Source of the DNA: Bradyrhizobium sp. ORS 278
GTDB taxonomy: Bacteria; Pseudomonadota; Alphaproteobacteria; Rhizobiales; Xanthobacteraceae
NCBI RefSeq assembly: GCF_000026145.1
Contig: NC_009445.1
Span: forward strand, 124,001-188,000
Direction: 5' to 3'
DNA: 64,000 nt
In this document: positions 46,727 to 58,146 of the stretch, piece by piece
How positions within the stretch are numbered: the first letter of the stretch is position 1
Layout: each line of letters begins with the position of its first letter
Notes under the pieces: model-generated
Seen by the model: the letters and a program-made list of their open reading frames with translations, nothing else
What the model was told of the DNA's origin: nothing
Databases searched by the model: none
Made by a program: the position numbers and the translations under genes

Positions 46727-46818
46727 TGCAGCGGCGCTTGGGGAACGGCGGGTATCCAACTCAGAGGAGCAACGTCGAACGTGACCGAAGCGCGATCGCA
46801 ACGTTGACGTTGCCGCGC

Positions 46819-47442
46819 TCAGCCCGCCAGATCCAGCTTCGACTCCACCGTCGAATCCGCCTTCAGGCGGTAGATGATCGGAACGCCGGTGGCGAGCTCG
46901 CGCTTCAAAATGCCTTCCGGGGTCAGCTTCTCCAGCACCATGATCAAGGCGCGGAGCGAGTTGCCGTGGGCGGCGACCAAAGTGCGCTGGCCGTTGAGGA
47001 CGCCGGGGAGGATTTCCTGGACGTAGTAGGGCAGCGCGCGGGCGAGGGTGTCCTTGAGGCTTTCGCCGCCGGGCGGGGGGACGTCGTAGGAGCGGCGCCA
47101 GACGTGGACCTGCTCCTCGCCCCATTTGGCGCGGGCGTCGTCCTTATTGAGGCCGGAGAGATCGCCATAGTCGCGCTCGTTGAGCGCGAGGTTCTTCGAC
47201 GTCGGCAGGCCGGGCTGGCCGAGCTCGTCGAGGATCAGCTTCAGGGTGTGCTGGGCGCGGGTCAGCTCGGAGGTGAAGGCGACATCGAAGGACAGGCCAT
47301 GCGCCTTCAGCTTGCGGCCGGCGTCCTTGGCTTCGCTGACGCCCTGCGCGGTGAGGTCAGGATCCTTCCAGCCGGTGAACAGGTTCTTCAGGTTCCACTC
47401 GCTCTGGCCGTGGCGCACCAGCACCAGGAGACGTTCGCTCAT
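46819..47442 (-). CDS. gpmA: 2,3-bisphosphoglycerate-dependent phosphoglycerate mutase
   Basis: A 207-residue dPGM interconverting 3- and 2-phosphoglycerate in glycolysis and gluconeogenesis. The phosphohistidine motif is [10 protein letters not shown] at the N terminus, the acid/base region is [11 protein letters not shown] near 87, and the second histidine is in VAAHGNSLR near 150. It is shorter than E. coli GpmA (250) because the insert region is compact, as in other alphaproteobacteria. I prefer ATG 47442 over GTG 47457. dapB lies 24 bases upstream, so the two are likely co-transcribed. Confidence 0.95.
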   Translation of the reverse strand: MSERLLVLVRHGQSEWNLKNLFTGWKDPDLTAQGVSEAKDAGRKLKAHGLSFDVAFTSELTRAQHTLKLILDELGQPGLPTSKNLALNERDYGDLSGLNKDDARAKWGEEQVHVWRRSYDVPPPGGESLKDTLARALPYYVQEILPGVLNGQRTLVAAHGNSLRALIMVLEKLTPEGILKRELATGVPIIYRLKADSTVESKLDLAG

Positions 47443-47466
47443 TGCTAACAGATCCACTTGGTTTGA

Positions 47467-48285
47467 TTAGAACAGGTCCTTGAGGCCGAGCACGTCGTCC
47501 ATCGTGTAGTAGCCCGGCGGCTTGCCATGGGCCCACAGCGCCGCCTTCAGCGCGCCATGGGCGAAGATCATGCGGTCCTCGGCCTGGTGCGACAGCACGA
47601 GGCGCTCGGACGGACCGGCGAAGATGACGCTGTGATCGCCGGCCGCGGTGCCGCCGCGCAGCGAGGCGAAGCCGATGTCGCCGGAGCGGCGCGCGCCGGT
47701 GATGCCGTCGCGGCCGCGCGCGGAGTGACCGTCCAGCGTGATGCCGCGTCCTTCCGCCGCCGCGCGGCCCAGCATCAAGGCGGTGCCCGAAGGCGCGTCG
47801 ACCTTGTGCTTGTGATGCATCTCGAGAATCTCGATGTCGAAATTCGCGTCGAGCGACTTCGCCACTTGCTTGACCAGCGCCGACAGCAGATTGACGCCGA
47901 GGCTCATATTGCCGGACTGGACGACGATGGCGCGCTTGGTGACGCTCTTGATCACGGCGTCGTCCGACGCCGACAGGCCTGTCGTGCCGACGACGTGGAC
48001 GATGCCGCGCTCGGCGGCGATGGCGACATTGGCGATGGTCGCGGCCGGCACGGTGAAATCGAGGATGCCGTCGGCCTCGGCCGACATCGCCCAGAGATCG
48101 GCCGAGAGCTTGATGTTGTTGGCGGGCAGGCCGGCGAGCAGGCCGGAATCCTTGCCGATCAGCTCAGAGCCCGGAGCTTCGAGCGCGCCGGCGAGCTCAG
48201 CGCCGTCGCTGTCGGCAATGGCGCGCACCAGCGCCCGGCCCATGCGGCCGCCGGCTCCTGCAACGATCAAGCGCATCCTGGACAT
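47467..48285 (-). CDS. dapB: 4-hydroxy-tetrahydrodipicolinate reductase
   Basis: A 272-residue DapB of the lysine/diaminopimelate pathway. The NAD(P)H loop is [12 protein letters not shown] at the N terminus. The catalytic-site segment [16 protein letters not shown] lies near residue 153. The C-terminal end [11 protein letters not shown] is typical. ATG 48285 is preceded by GGAGGAACGCGAC, which fixes the start over the longer frame. Confidence 0.97.
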   Translation of the reverse strand: MSRMRLIVAGAGGRMGRALVRAIADSDGAELAGALEAPGSELIGKDSGLLAGLPANNIKLSADLWAMSAEADGILDFTVPAATIANVAIAAERGIVHVVGTTGLSASDDAVIKSVTKRAIVVQSGNMSLGVNLLSALVKQVAKSLDANFDIEILEMHHKHKVDAPSGTALMLGRAAAEGRGITLDGHSARGRDGITGARRSGDIGFASLRGGTAAGDHSVIFAGPSERLVLSHQAEDRMIFAHGALKAALWAHGKPPGYYTMDDVLGLKDLF

Positions 48286-48366
48286 GTCGCGTTCCTCCGC
48301 CCCTTCAGGGCTATAGCCGGGGCTGGCCATTGCGGCAACCGAGGCGGCCGCCGGGCCGGGCTGCGC

Positions 48367-48669
48367 TCAGGGCTGCGGGCCGTCATAGCCCTCGATGATC
48401 ACCAGGTCGCCCTCCGAATGCGGCGCGCGCATCGCCACCAGGCGCTGATATTCCGGCGAATTGTAGCAGGCGAGCGCGGTCTCGTAGTCCTTGAACTCGA
48501 TCACGACGTTGCGCGAGCGCGAGGTGCCTTCGCGGGTTTCGTACTGGCCGCCGCGGACCAGGAATTTGGCGCCGTACTGGTGGAACACCGCGCCGTTCTG
48601 CGCGACGTATTCCTTGTAGCCGTCCATGTTGTGCACGTCGATGCGGGCGATCCAATAGGCCTTGGGCAT
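48367..48669 (-). CDS. DUF1330 domain protein
   Basis: A 100-residue dimeric alpha-beta barrel (ferredoxin-like) protein. It begins KAYWIARIDVHNMDGYKEY and contains the family segment RNVVIEFKDYETALACYNSPEYQ. DUF1330 proteins are small soluble proteins without an established reaction. It lies 33 bases downstream of pyrF on the same strand, so it may be co-transcribed with it. Confidence 0.9.
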   Translation of the reverse strand: MPKAYWIARIDVHNMDGYKEYVAQNGAVFHQYGAKFLVRGGQYETREGTSRSRNVVIEFKDYETALACYNSPEYQRLVAMRAPHSEGDLVIIEGYDGPQP

Positions 48670-48702
48670 CCCTGGGGTCTCCTTGGTATGAGGCGCTTCT
48701 GC

Positions 48703-49434
48703 TTACGAGCGATTGGTCTTGCCGACCAGCGCGACGGCGGTGGCGATGTCGGCGACGATGGCCTCCGCCGCGGCGGCGGGATCGGCGGCGCCGGTGACGG
48801 GGCGGCCGACAACGAGGCGGTCGGCGCCGCCGGCGATCGCCAGCGCCGGGGTCATGATGCGCTTCTGGTCGCCAACGTCGGAGCCCGCTGGGCGGATCCC
48901 GGGGGTGACGAGCTGCATATCGGGGCCAACCAGCGGGCGGACCAGCTGGGTCTCCTCCGGCGACAGGATCAGGCCGTGGATGCCGATGTCCCTCGCCTGC
49001 ACAGCGCGGTGGGCGACGAGCTCCTTGACGGTCATCGCATAGCCGGCGGTGGCGAGGTCGGCATCGTCGTAGGAGGTCATCACGGTGACGGCGAGCAGCT
49101 CGAGGGGGGAGCCGGCGGCGCCGGCGAGCGCGGCCTTCATGCTTTGCGAGAAGCCGTGCACGGTGAGGAAGCGGACGCCGAGTTTTGCGATCTGCCGCGT
49201 GGCGCGCTCGACGGTGTTCGGGATGTCGTGCAGCTTGAGGTCCATGAACACTTGCTTGCCGTCCGCGGCGAGCCGCTCGGCGAGGCCGAGGCCGCCGGCA
49301 TAGGTCAACTCCATGCCGATCTTGTAGAACGTCACGGCATCGCCGAGGGTTGCGATCATCACCTCGGCGTCCGCCACGCTGGGGACGTCGAGGGCCACGA
49401 TCAGGCGGTCGCACGGAGCAATCTCGGTCGGCAT
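48703..49434 (-). CDS. pyrF: Orotidine-5'-phosphate decarboxylase
   Basis: A 243-residue TIM-barrel decarboxylase making UMP in pyrimidine synthesis. [16 protein letters not shown] opens the barrel. The catalytic D-K-x-x-D array appears as [13 protein letters not shown] near residue 65. The phosphate-binding end is [17 protein letters not shown]. The length is normal. It lies just 6 bases downstream of the FMN reductase gene. Confidence 0.96.
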   Translation of the reverse strand: MPTEIAPCDRLIVALDVPSVADAEVMIATLGDAVTFYKIGMELTYAGGLGLAERLAADGKQVFMDLKLHDIPNTVERATRQIAKLGVRFLTVHGFSQSMKAALAGAAGSPLELLAVTVMTSYDDADLATAGYAMTVKELVAHRAVQARDIGIHGLILSPEETQLVRPLVGPDMQLVTPGIRPAGSDVGDQKRIMTPALAIAGGADRLVVGRPVTGAADPAAAAEAIVADIATAVALVGKTNRS

Positions 49435-49440
49435 GTCACC

Positions 49441-50019
49441 TCAATTGGTGTGTTGGGCGGAATGGATCAGCTGCTTGACCAGCGCGTCGAGCGCGGCGAT
49501 GTCGGCGGGCAGCCTGAGCCGGTCCATGTCGTTGTACGCCTTGTCGGCAAAGGCAAGCGCGAGCTGGCTGGGGATCACCAGGGCGTTGCACGCGGTCAGC
49601 ATCAGGCGCAGCGCCGAGAGCCCGCGGACGCCGCCGAAGCGGTTCTCGGACGCCGAGGCGATGGCGAACGGCCTGTTGCGAAACACCGCGCCGCGGCCCT
49701 CCGGCGGCTCGTCGACGCGCGACAGCCAGGCGATGGCGTTGCTGACGAGCGGCGGGACGGAGGCGTTGTATTCGGGCGGCACCAGCAGCACACCATGATG
49801 CGCTGAAATCATGCGCTTGAGATTGACCGCCTCGCGCGGCACGCCCGCGGCAGCCTCGACATCGGCCTCGTAGAGCGGCAGCGGAAAATCAGCGAGCGAG
49901 ATGCGGGTGACATCGGCGCCGGCCTGCACGAACTGATGGGCAGCGAAGGCGGCGAGCCGGACGTTGTGGGAGCCGGACCGGGTCGAGCCGGGGATGATCA
50001 GGATCTTGAGGGCGGACAT
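49441..50019 (-). CDS. NAD(P)H-dependent FMN reductase family protein
   Basis: A 192-residue flavodoxin-fold reductase. LIIPGSTRSGSHNVRLAAF forms the FMN phosphate loop, and VPPEYNASVPPLVSNAIAWLSR is the characteristic second signature (PEYN motif). The family includes chromate/azo/quinone reductases (ChrR/ArsH-like). It probably protects against quinone or electrophile stress. ATG 50019 is the start of conserved sequence. pyrF follows 6 bases after its stop. Confidence 0.9.
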   Translation of the reverse strand: MSALKILIIPGSTRSGSHNVRLAAFAAHQFVQAGADVTRISLADFPLPLYEADVEAAAGVPREAVNLKRMISAHHGVLLVPPEYNASVPPLVSNAIAWLSRVDEPPEGRGAVFRNRPFAIASASENRFGGVRGLSALRLMLTACNALVIPSQLALAFADKAYNDMDRLRLPADIAALDALVKQLIHSAQHTN

Positions 50020-50064
50020 CGGGCGGACGGGTCTGCGACCCGCCGCGCACATCGCGGCTGCCGG

Positions 50065-50694
50065 TCAGGGCTTGCGATACACCCAGACGCGCGCCGGCGG
50101 AAGGTTCATCCAGATCCGCTCGGACGCCTGGGTGGTGACGCCGGGCAGCGATTTCGGAATCGGCGGCACGACGGAATAGGTGAACTGCACGAAGGGGGCG
50201 TTAGGCGACATCGCCGCGAAGGCGTCGCGCACCAGCTTCATGCGGGTGAGCATCGGCTTGGTCACCAGCGGCAGGCCGGAGACGACCGCCGAAGCCGGGG
50301 CGCCCAGCACGTTCCACAACGTGTCGCGCAGGCGATAGGCATCACCCTGCACGACCTTGGCGTGCGGGTAGCGATCGCGCAGCAGCGCGCAGAAACTCGG
50401 ATTGTATTCGACCAGGACGAGACGTTTCTGATCGATCCCGTGCTCGACCAGAGCCGCGGTGATCGCGCCGGTGCCTGGCCCGAGCTCGATGACCGGGCCC
50501 GTGCCATGCGGATCGACATACTGCGCCATGGTGCGCGCGAGCAGCCGGCCCGACGGCATCACGGCGCCCATATGCAGCGGCTTCTCGATCCATGAGCGGA
50601 GGAAGCGCACCTCGTCGTCCAGACGAAGAGGCTTTTTCGACGCACGCACGGACGTTTGCAGGGGCATCTCAGTACCAGACGGGACCGTTTTCAC
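50065..50694 (-). CDS. PmtA-like phospholipid N-methyltransferase (SAM-dependent)
   Basis: A 209-residue class I methyltransferase with the rRNA-adenine-dimethylase-like fold. Motif I is VIELGPGTGAITAALVEHGI near residue 69. The IEKPLHMGAVMPSGRLLA segment before it is typical of the rhizobial phosphatidylethanolamine N-methyltransferase PmtA. This would make methylated PE and phosphatidylcholine. It lies downstream of dnaJ, a recurrent rhizobial arrangement. The start is uncertain: GTG 50694 or ATG 50667. Confidence 0.8.
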   Translation of the reverse strand: MKTVPSGTEMPLQTSVRASKKPLRLDDEVRFLRSWIEKPLHMGAVMPSGRLLARTMAQYVDPHGTGPVIELGPGTGAITAALVEHGIDQKRLVLVEYNPSFCALLRDRYPHAKVVQGDAYRLRDTLWNVLGAPASAVVSGLPLVTKPMLTRMKLVRDAFAAMSPNAPFVQFTYSVVPPIPKSLPGVTTQASERIWMNLPPARVWVYRKP

Positions 50695-50852
50695 GGCGAT
50701 GTCAGAAAAGAGTCACAAAGACGTATAGGTCGCAGGCGGGGCGGTCAAGCCGAACCGTAACTCACGATTAAGGCTACGGGGTCCGAGCTCATACCGTTGA
50801 ATTTGATAATTTTTTGCATGTGCAGGGCAGCAAAATCGCAGCAATCGCACGA

Positions 50853-50874
50853 CGCTCGGCATGACTGCCGAGCG
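50853..50874 (-). terminator. Hairpin after dnaJ
   Basis: CGCTCGGCA-TGAC-TGCCGAGCG: a perfect 9-bp stem 11 bases past the dnaJ stop. No T run follows directly, so termination is plausible but not certain. Confidence 0.5.
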
Positions 50875-50884
50875 GGCGCACCGC

Positions 50885-52015
50885 TCAGCTCGCGGCCTTG
50901 CCGAAGAAGTCCTTCACTTTGGTGAAGAAGCCGGCGGCCTCCGGCTGGGTCGCCCCGGACGACAGCTTCTCGAACTCCGCCAGGAGCTCCTGCTGCTTCT
51001 TGGTGAGGTTCTGCGGCGTCTCGACCACGATCTGGACGTACATGTCGCCGGTCTGGCGCGAGCGCAGCACCGGCATGCCCTTGGCGGCAATGCGGAAGCG
51101 GCGGCCGGATTGCGCACCGGCGGGAATCTTGACCTTGGTCTTGCCGTTGTCGATCGTCGGCACCTCGAACTCGCCGCCGAGCGCCGCGGTGACCATCGAG
51201 ATCGGCACCCGGCAATGCAGGTCGGCGCCGTCGCGCTGAAAGAACTCGTGCGGGGTGAGCGACAGGAAGATGTAGAGGTCGCCCGGCGGACCGCCGCGCA
51301 GGCCGGCCTCGCCCTCGCCGGCGAGACGGATGCGGGTGCCGTCCTCGACGCCCTGCGGAATGTTCACCGACAGCGTGCGGTCGCGCGTCACCCGGCCGGA
51401 GCCGGAGCAGGACGGGCAGGGATCCTCGATCATCTGGCCGCGGCCATGGCAGCCGGGACAGGTGCGCTCCAGCGTGAAGAAGCCTTGCGCCTGGCGGACG
51501 CGGCCGGCGCCGCCGCACATGGCGCAGGTCTTCGGCTTGGTGCCGGCCTTGGCGCCGGTGCCGGAACAGGGCTCGCAGGTCACCGAGACCGGGATCTCGA
51601 TCTGCGCGGTCTTGCCGAGGAAGGCCTCCTCCAGCGTGATTTCCATGTTGTAGCGCAGGTCGGCGCCGCGCTCGCGGCCGGTGCCGCCGCGGCGCTGCCC
51701 GGCCATGCCGAACAGGTCTTCGAAAATGTCGGAGAAAGACGACGCGAAGCCGGCACCGAAGCCGTGCGGGCCACCGCCGGCGCCCTGCTCAAACGCGGCA
51801 TGGCCATAGCGGTCATAGGCGGCGCGCTTGTCGGCGTCGCGCAGCACCTCATAGGCCTCGTTGATCTCCTTGAACTTGACCTCGCTGGAGGCATCGCCCG
51901 GATTCTTGTCCGGATGCCATTTCATGGCGAGCTTGCGGAAGGCCGACTTCAGCTTGGTCTCGTCGGCGTCGCGCTCGACTTCCAGGGTCTCGTAGTAGCA
52001 GCGCTTGGTGGACAT
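50885..52015 (-). CDS. dnaJ: Chaperone protein DnaJ
   Basis: A 376-residue type I Hsp40 that delivers substrates to DnaK and stimulates its ATPase. The J domain has HPD in [13 protein letters not shown]-rich linker (about 78-120) follows. The zinc domain has four CxxCxGxG repeats ([32 protein letters not shown]). The C-terminal substrate domains complete it. I use ATG 52015; an in-frame TTG precedes it. It lies 142 bases downstream of dnaK. Confidence 0.97.
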   Translation of the reverse strand: MSTKRCYYETLEVERDADETKLKSAFRKLAMKWHPDKNPGDASSEVKFKEINEAYEVLRDADKRAAYDRYGHAAFEQGAGGGPHGFGAGFASSFSDIFEDLFGMAGQRRGGTGRERGADLRYNMEITLEEAFLGKTAQIEIPVSVTCEPCSGTGAKAGTKPKTCAMCGGAGRVRQAQGFFTLERTCPGCHGRGQMIEDPCPSCSGSGRVTRDRTLSVNIPQGVEDGTRIRLAGEGEAGLRGGPPGDLYIFLSLTPHEFFQRDGADLHCRVPISMVTAALGGEFEVPTIDNGKTKVKIPAGAQSGRRFRIAAKGMPVLRSRQTGDMYVQIVVETPQNLTKKQQELLAEFEKLSSGATQPEAAGFFTKVKDFFGKAAS

Positions 52016-52084
52016 CAATCAACCCGCCCGAACATCGTCAGACCTCAACGGCTCGCGCGCTTGCCGCGCGCCGGTTCAATGAAA

Positions 52085-52135
52085 ATGACCCCCATCCAAC
52101 GAGACGCTGACAGCGCTCTTTGGCATGGGGGTCAT
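52085..52135 (-). promoter_or_regulatory. Inverted repeat between dnaK and dnaJ
   Basis: ATGACCCCCAT and ATGGGGGTCAT are perfect 11-bp arms separated by 29 bases, between the dnaK stop and the dnaJ start. It could be an attenuator or RNA-stabilising hairpin setting DnaK above DnaJ. No T tract follows on the minus strand apart from CATTTTCATT. Confidence 0.5.
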
Positions 52136-52157
52136 GGCTCTCGGCCTCTACCGTCGA

Positions 52158-54053
<1,896 letters not shown>

Positions 54054-54154
54054 GGTCTCATATCCTTCTTTTTGCGGCAGGTTGGGTGGGGCCCTGACGG
54101 CGCCCCCATCCAAAACCCCCTCAGATCAAATGCTCGCGATATTGCGACGATGAG

Positions 54155-54186
54155 CGTCATATAGGAGGGGGGGAGGCACCCGCAAG
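54155..54186 (-). promoter_or_regulatory. RpoH-type heat-shock promoter of dnaK
   Basis: On the minus strand CTTG (54186-54183), a 17-base spacer and CCTATATGACG. This fits the alphaproteobacterial sigma-32 pattern CTTG-N17/18-CYTATNT. It lies about 100 bases before the dnaK ATG. Confidence 0.75.
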
Positions 54187-54590
54187 GACCGGAGCGGACC
54201 TGGACGCGCGGAAAAAACCGCGGATTTTTCGCGGCTCCGGTAAGGGCCCGGGCACGACGGCCGACCACATGGCCGAGGTGGCGCGCGGACCAGCTTCCGC
54301 GGCCGAAAACCGCCGCGAACCGTGTGCCGGACGGCCGCAAAGCAGCCCTCATTGCGGCACGCCCGGAGGTAACTGAGATCATGCTTAGCAGAGCCATAAT
54401 TGCTGGTCGGGACCCTGTCCGCTTCATGGACCTCCCGTCTCGCCGGCCGGAACTTCAGGTCGCACCCATCGGCCTGTTGCCGGCGCGGCAAACCCGTTAA
54501 AAGGCGTCTCGTCCGCGGACGGCCGTCGCGGGGACGATCACGGCCGTCGACCGGGCATCGAACTCGACCAATGAACGAGGCAGCTTCTTC
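54187..54590. other. Gap between dnaK promoter and the secreted-protein gene
   Basis: About 400 bases without a supported gene. A 64-codon frame at 54400-54594 overlaps the next start and has no domain features. Confidence 0.5.
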
Positions 54591-55526
54591 ATGATGTTCT
54601 CCCGACTTGTCGCCGTGGCGCTGGCATCGATCGCCCTGCTCGAACCGGCGCTGGCAGCGGATGCCATCTACCCGTCCGGCGTCCGCATCGGACTCGCACC
54701 GCTGGTCGGGCTGGCCAAGGCGAAGAATTTCCCCGGCTTCGAGACCGAGGATGGCAGCGTCAAGGTGCTGCTGACAGAGCTGCCCGCCAAGGCCTATGGC
54801 GAGGTGAAGACTGCGTTCACCGCCAATCCCGGCGGCACCGGCGGCATCAAGCCGGAGAGCATCGAGACATCGGCGGGCACCGCCTACTATACGGTGGAGA
54901 ACGGGCGCGACGGCGCCACTCCCGTACGGCGTTACTCGATGATCCTGCCCGGAGCTGGCTTCTCGGGCTATGTGGCGGTGCAGGTTCCCGAAACCGCGGG
55001 CAAGATCTACACCGACGACGCCGTGCGCCAGATGTTCGCCTCCGCCGTGGTCCGCAAGGAGGTCCCGGTCGACGAGCAGTTGTCGACGATGCCGTTCAAC
55101 GTCACCGAGCTCTCCGGCTTCAAGACGGTCCGCACGCTCGGACCGGGCGCGCTGATCCTCGCCGATGGCGACGAAGAGAAGGGGTTTGAGGCGGCGCCAT
55201 TCGTGGTGATCGGGCTGGTGGCCGGCGCAGCACCGGAGGCCGGCGACCGCGGCCGTGTCGCGCAGCAGGCGGCGACGACCATCCCCGGCGTCCGCGAGGC
55301 CCGCATCACGATGTCCGAGCCGATTCGCATCGACGGCCTGCCGGCCTATGAGACCCGCGTCGAGGCCGTGAGCGGCAAGGACAATACCCCCGTGACGGTG
55401 GTGCAATGGCTGCGCTTCGGCGGCCCGAGCACGCTGCGCATCATCGGCAGCGCACCGCGCGACCAGTGGTCGGCGGCGTTCCCGCGCTTCCGCGCGGTGC
55501 GCGACGGGATCCAGCCCAAGGGCTAG
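54591..55526 (+). CDS. Secreted protein of unknown function
   Basis: A 311-residue exported protein. The signal peptide is about residues 1-22 (LVAVALASIALLEPALA). The mature protein is rich in beta-prone segments and has no cysteine, no recognisable catalytic motif and no repeats. Tandem ATG codons at 54591/54594 follow GAGGCAGC. The pattern of a two-part domain (about 30-150 and 160-305) is compatible with a lipid- or polysaccharide-associated periplasmic protein, but I do not recognise the family. Confidence 0.75.
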   Translation: MMFSRLVAVALASIALLEPALAADAIYPSGVRIGLAPLVGLAKAKNFPGFETEDGSVKVLLTELPAKAYGEVKTAFTANPGGTGGIKPESIETSAGTAYYTVENGRDGATPVRRYSMILPGAGFSGYVAVQVPETAGKIYTDDAVRQMFASAVVRKEVPVDEQLSTMPFNVTELSGFKTVRTLGPGALILADGDEEKGFEAAPFVVIGLVAGAAPEAGDRGRVAQQAATTIPGVREARITMSEPIRIDGLPAYETRVEAVSGKDNTPVTVVQWLRFGGPSTLRIIGSAPRDQWSAAFPRFRAVRDGIQPKG

Positions 55527-55536
55527 ACGAGGCCCC

Positions 55537-56232
55537 TCAAGCCTTGCGCGCCAGCGCAACATATTGGGCCCCAAGCGGCAGCCAGCCGAGCAGCTCCTCG
55601 ATCGGCCTGAGCCAGGCCAGCGCGCGCGGGAAGAACAGGCTGTAGTGGATGCGCGGCGCGTCCCAGCCAGCGTCGCGCAATCGCTGCGCCAGGGCACGCG
55701 CAGAGATCAGCTGGGCATTCTCGTCGAACGGGCAGGTGTTCACGGCGTGGACCGTGAGCGGATTGAGCGGATTGTGCTCGAACACTGCGATCAGCCCGCC
55801 GGACCGGGTGATCCGGTGCAGCTCGCGCAGCCAGCCGACATGCTGGTCGTGCGGGATGTGGTGGAACACGCAGGCCGAAAACACGAGGTCGAAGCGGCCA
55901 GCTTCGCTCGGGATGTGATCCTGCTCGATCAGCAGGCTCTCGCCGCCGCCGGGATGACGCTGCCGCGCAAGCGCAAGGCTGCGCTCGGAGACGTCGGCAT
56001 TGGTCAGCGCGGCTTGCGGAAAATACCGCCGGAAAAACGGAATCGAGTTGCCGATGCCGGCGCCGAAATCGCAGATCTGCGCCACGTCGAGCCCGCGGAG
56101 ATCGGCGATCTGCCGCAGCATCCGGATCTTGTACTCCGCGAAATATTCCGGGCCTTCGCCGGTCACCGCGATGTTGGCGCGGTGCTGATCCTCATAGGCG
56201 TCTGCGAAACGGTCAAACTCGGCCTTGTCCAT
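55537..56232 (-). CDS. Class I SAM-dependent methyltransferase
   Basis: A 231-residue methyltransferase. Motif I is VAQICDFGAGIGNSIPFF near residue 47. Post-motif acidic and hydrophobic segments follow, and FDLVFSACVFHHIPHDQH is the motif II region typical of methyltransferase-11/12 domains. ATG 56232 (MDKAEFDRFADAYEDQH) is the conserved start; upstream open sequence is not similar to the family. The substrate may be a lipid or sugar, in view of the glycosyltransferase across the divergent promoter region. Confidence 0.85.
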   Translation of the reverse strand: MDKAEFDRFADAYEDQHRANIAVTGEGPEYFAEYKIRMLRQIADLRGLDVAQICDFGAGIGNSIPFFRRYFPQAALTNADVSERSLALARQRHPGGGESLLIEQDHIPSEAGRFDLVFSACVFHHIPHDQHVGWLRELHRITRSGGLIAVFEHNPLNPLTVHAVNTCPFDENAQLISARALAQRLRDAGWDAPRIHYSLFFPRALAWLRPIEELLGWLPLGAQYVALARKA

Positions 56233-56422
56233 CGTCCGCGGTCCCGTTCTGGCACGAGGTCCGGCAAGTCCAGGCCGCGGGGCCTGTTCTTGATCGTCTC
56301 GCCTGCATAGCTCGTAAATCCTTAACCGGAGGTCTGCATCGCAAGCCGCATCGTGCCAGCGACCCGAATCTGCAGCACCGGCAACCGCCGGTTGGTGAAC
56401 AATTAACTGCCCGTGCCTGAAA

Positions 56423-57550
56423 ATGCTGGTCGTACCCGGTCGCGGTCGCAAGAGGCCTTGGATTTTGACAGAGCAGCAGGACGAGACGCCGCGCCCCGGC
56501 AGGATGTTCGTCTCGATCGTTGTGCCCTGCTACAACGAGGCCGATGGCTTGCGCGAGTTTCATCGCCGGACGACGGCGGCGGCGCGTGCGCTGTGCGGCA
56601 ACCGGTTCGAGCTGATCCTGGTCGACGACGGCTCGACCGACCAGACTTGGCCGATCATCAACGAGCTGCTCGCCGAGGATCGCAACGTCGTCGCGGTCAA
56701 GCTGGCGCGCAATCATGGCCATCAGCTGGCGCTCACCGCGGGACTGTCCACCGTGCGCGGCGATCTGGTGCTGGTGATCGACGCTGACCTGCAGGATCCG
56801 CCGGAGCTGCTGAAGCCGATGTACGAGACGATGGCGCGCGAGGGCGCCGACGTCGTCTACGGACAGCGCCGTAGCCGTGCCGGCGAGACCCGCTTCAAGA
56901 CATGGTCGGCGGAAGCGTTCTACCGCCTGCTCGCCCGCATCACCCGCGTGCAGATTCCGGTCGACACCGGCGACTTCCGGCTGATGAGCCGGCGCATCTC
57001 GGACCAGCTGGTGCAGATGCCGGAGCACGACCGCTTCATCCGCGGCATGGTGGCCTGGCTCGGCTACAAGCAGGTGGCGTTCGAATACGACCGCGAGCCG
57101 CGCTTCGCCGGCAGCACCAAATATCCACTGCTGAAGATGATCAGCTTCGCCGCCGACGCGCTGATCTCGTTCTCCATGGTGCCGCTGCGGATCGCGACCT
57201 ATGTCGGGGCGCTCCTGACGACGGTGCTGAGCTTCGTCGGCGTCGCCGCCGTGATCAGCTGGATCTTCTCCGGCACCGTGCCGGGCTGGACCAGCCTGAC
57301 GCTGCTGGTGGTGATGATCTCCTCGGTGCAGCTGCTCGTGCTCGGTCTGATCGGCGAATATGTCGGCCGCATCTACATTCAGTCCAAGAACCGGCCGCTG
57401 TTCATGATCTCGCAGATCCACCGCCGCGGCCGCGTGCCGCAGCTGTCGACCGACCGGCTGCCGGAGACCGAGAGCCCGCCGCTCAACACCCTGCTGGCGC
57501 AGTCCGGGCCGGAGCTGCGCCGCTCGCTGCGCGAGGAGACCTCGTCGTGA
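56423..57550 (+). CDS. GT2 polyprenyl-phosphate glycosyltransferase (GtrB/ArnC-like)
   Basis: A 375-residue membrane glycosyltransferase. The GT-A domain starts FVSIVVPCYNEADGLREF. It has VDDGSTDQTW, the DxD-type VIDADLQDPPE near residue 115, and GQRRSRAGETRFK. Two transmembrane helices (about 258-285 and 291-315) anchor it. These enzymes transfer a sugar to undecaprenyl or dolichyl phosphate. The start could be ATG 56423, TTG 56465 or ATG 56504. It overlaps the next methyltransferase by 4 bases. Confidence 0.9.
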   Translation: MLVVPGRGRKRPWILTEQQDETPRPGRMFVSIVVPCYNEADGLREFHRRTTAAARALCGNRFELILVDDGSTDQTWPIINELLAEDRNVVAVKLARNHGHQLALTAGLSTVRGDLVLVIDADLQDPPELLKPMYETMAREGADVVYGQRRSRAGETRFKTWSAEAFYRLLARITRVQIPVDTGDFRLMSRRISDQLVQMPEHDRFIRGMVAWLGYKQVAFEYDREPRFAGSTKYPLLKMISFAADALISFSMVPLRIATYVGALLTTVLSFVGVAAVISWIFSGTVPGWTSLTLLVVMISSVQLLVLGLIGEYVGRIYIQSKNRPLFMISQIHRRGRVPQLSTDRLPETESPPLNTLLAQSGPELRRSLREETSS

Positions 57551-58146
57551 AGGAGCTGCTGAAGCACCCGGCGCTGTATCAGGCCTATCAGAACGCCGGC
57601 GGCTTCTTCGGCGCGCGGATCAAGGCGATCCGCGACTATCTCACCTTGCGCCCGGGGATGCGCATCATCGATATCGGCTGCGGCCCCGGCTACATCCTGC
57701 GCCATCTGCCCGAGGGGATCGACTACACCGGGTTCGATGTCGATGCGGCCTACATCGCCCATGCGCAGCGCGCGTTTGGTCATCTCGGCGCGTTCCATTG
57801 CCGCCATTTCGACGCTGACGCCGCCCGCGAATTGGCCGGTGCCGACGTCGTGATGATGAACGGCGTGCTGCATCACATCGGCGATGACGAGCTGAAGACC
57901 ACGCTGGCCAACATCCGCGATGTGCTCGCGGCCGACGGCGCGCTGTTCACGCTCGACGGCTGCTATCGCGAGGGGCAGTCGCGGATCGCAAAATGGCTGC
58001 TCGACAACGACCGCGGCGATTTCGTGCGTGACCGCGCCGGCTATTACGACCTGCTGCGCAGCGCCTTCAGCCGAGTAAGGCTGGAGATCCACGACGACTA
58101 TTCGCGTGTGCCCTACACGTTCGCGATCGGCGTCGCGCGGAAATAG
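57547..58146 (+). CDS. Class I SAM-dependent methyltransferase coupled to the GT2 gene
   Basis: A 199-residue methyltransferase. Motif I is MRIIDIGCGPGYILRHLPEG near residue 39, and ADVVMMNGVLHHIGDDEL is motif II. The GTG start overlaps the glycosyltransferase stop (GTGA), so the two proteins are made together and probably act on the same lipid-linked sugar. It is convergent with the following membrane protein, with no gap between stops. Confidence 0.88.
   Translation: MKELLKHPALYQAYQNAGGFFGARIKAIRDYLTLRPGMRIIDIGCGPGYILRHLPEGIDYTGFDVDAAYIAHAQRAFGHLGAFHCRHFDADAARELAGADVVMMNGVLHHIGDDELKTTLANIRDVLAADGALFTLDGCYREGQSRIAKWLLDNDRGDFVRDRAGYYDLLRSAFSRVRLEIHDDYSRVPYTFAIGVARK

Larger units (their letters stand above)
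45824..46818. other. 995-bp repeat-rich gene-free region
   Basis: No supported gene. It contains structured element copy 2 (46050-46445) and a facing pair of palindromes (46533-46577, 46682-46726). The layout repeats that of 18025-19182. Confidence 0.65.

Noticed and set aside
47527..49806. A 759-codon plus-strand frame across dapB, DUF1330, pyrF and the FMN reductase
   Set aside because: It is antisense to four well-recognised genes and has no motif.
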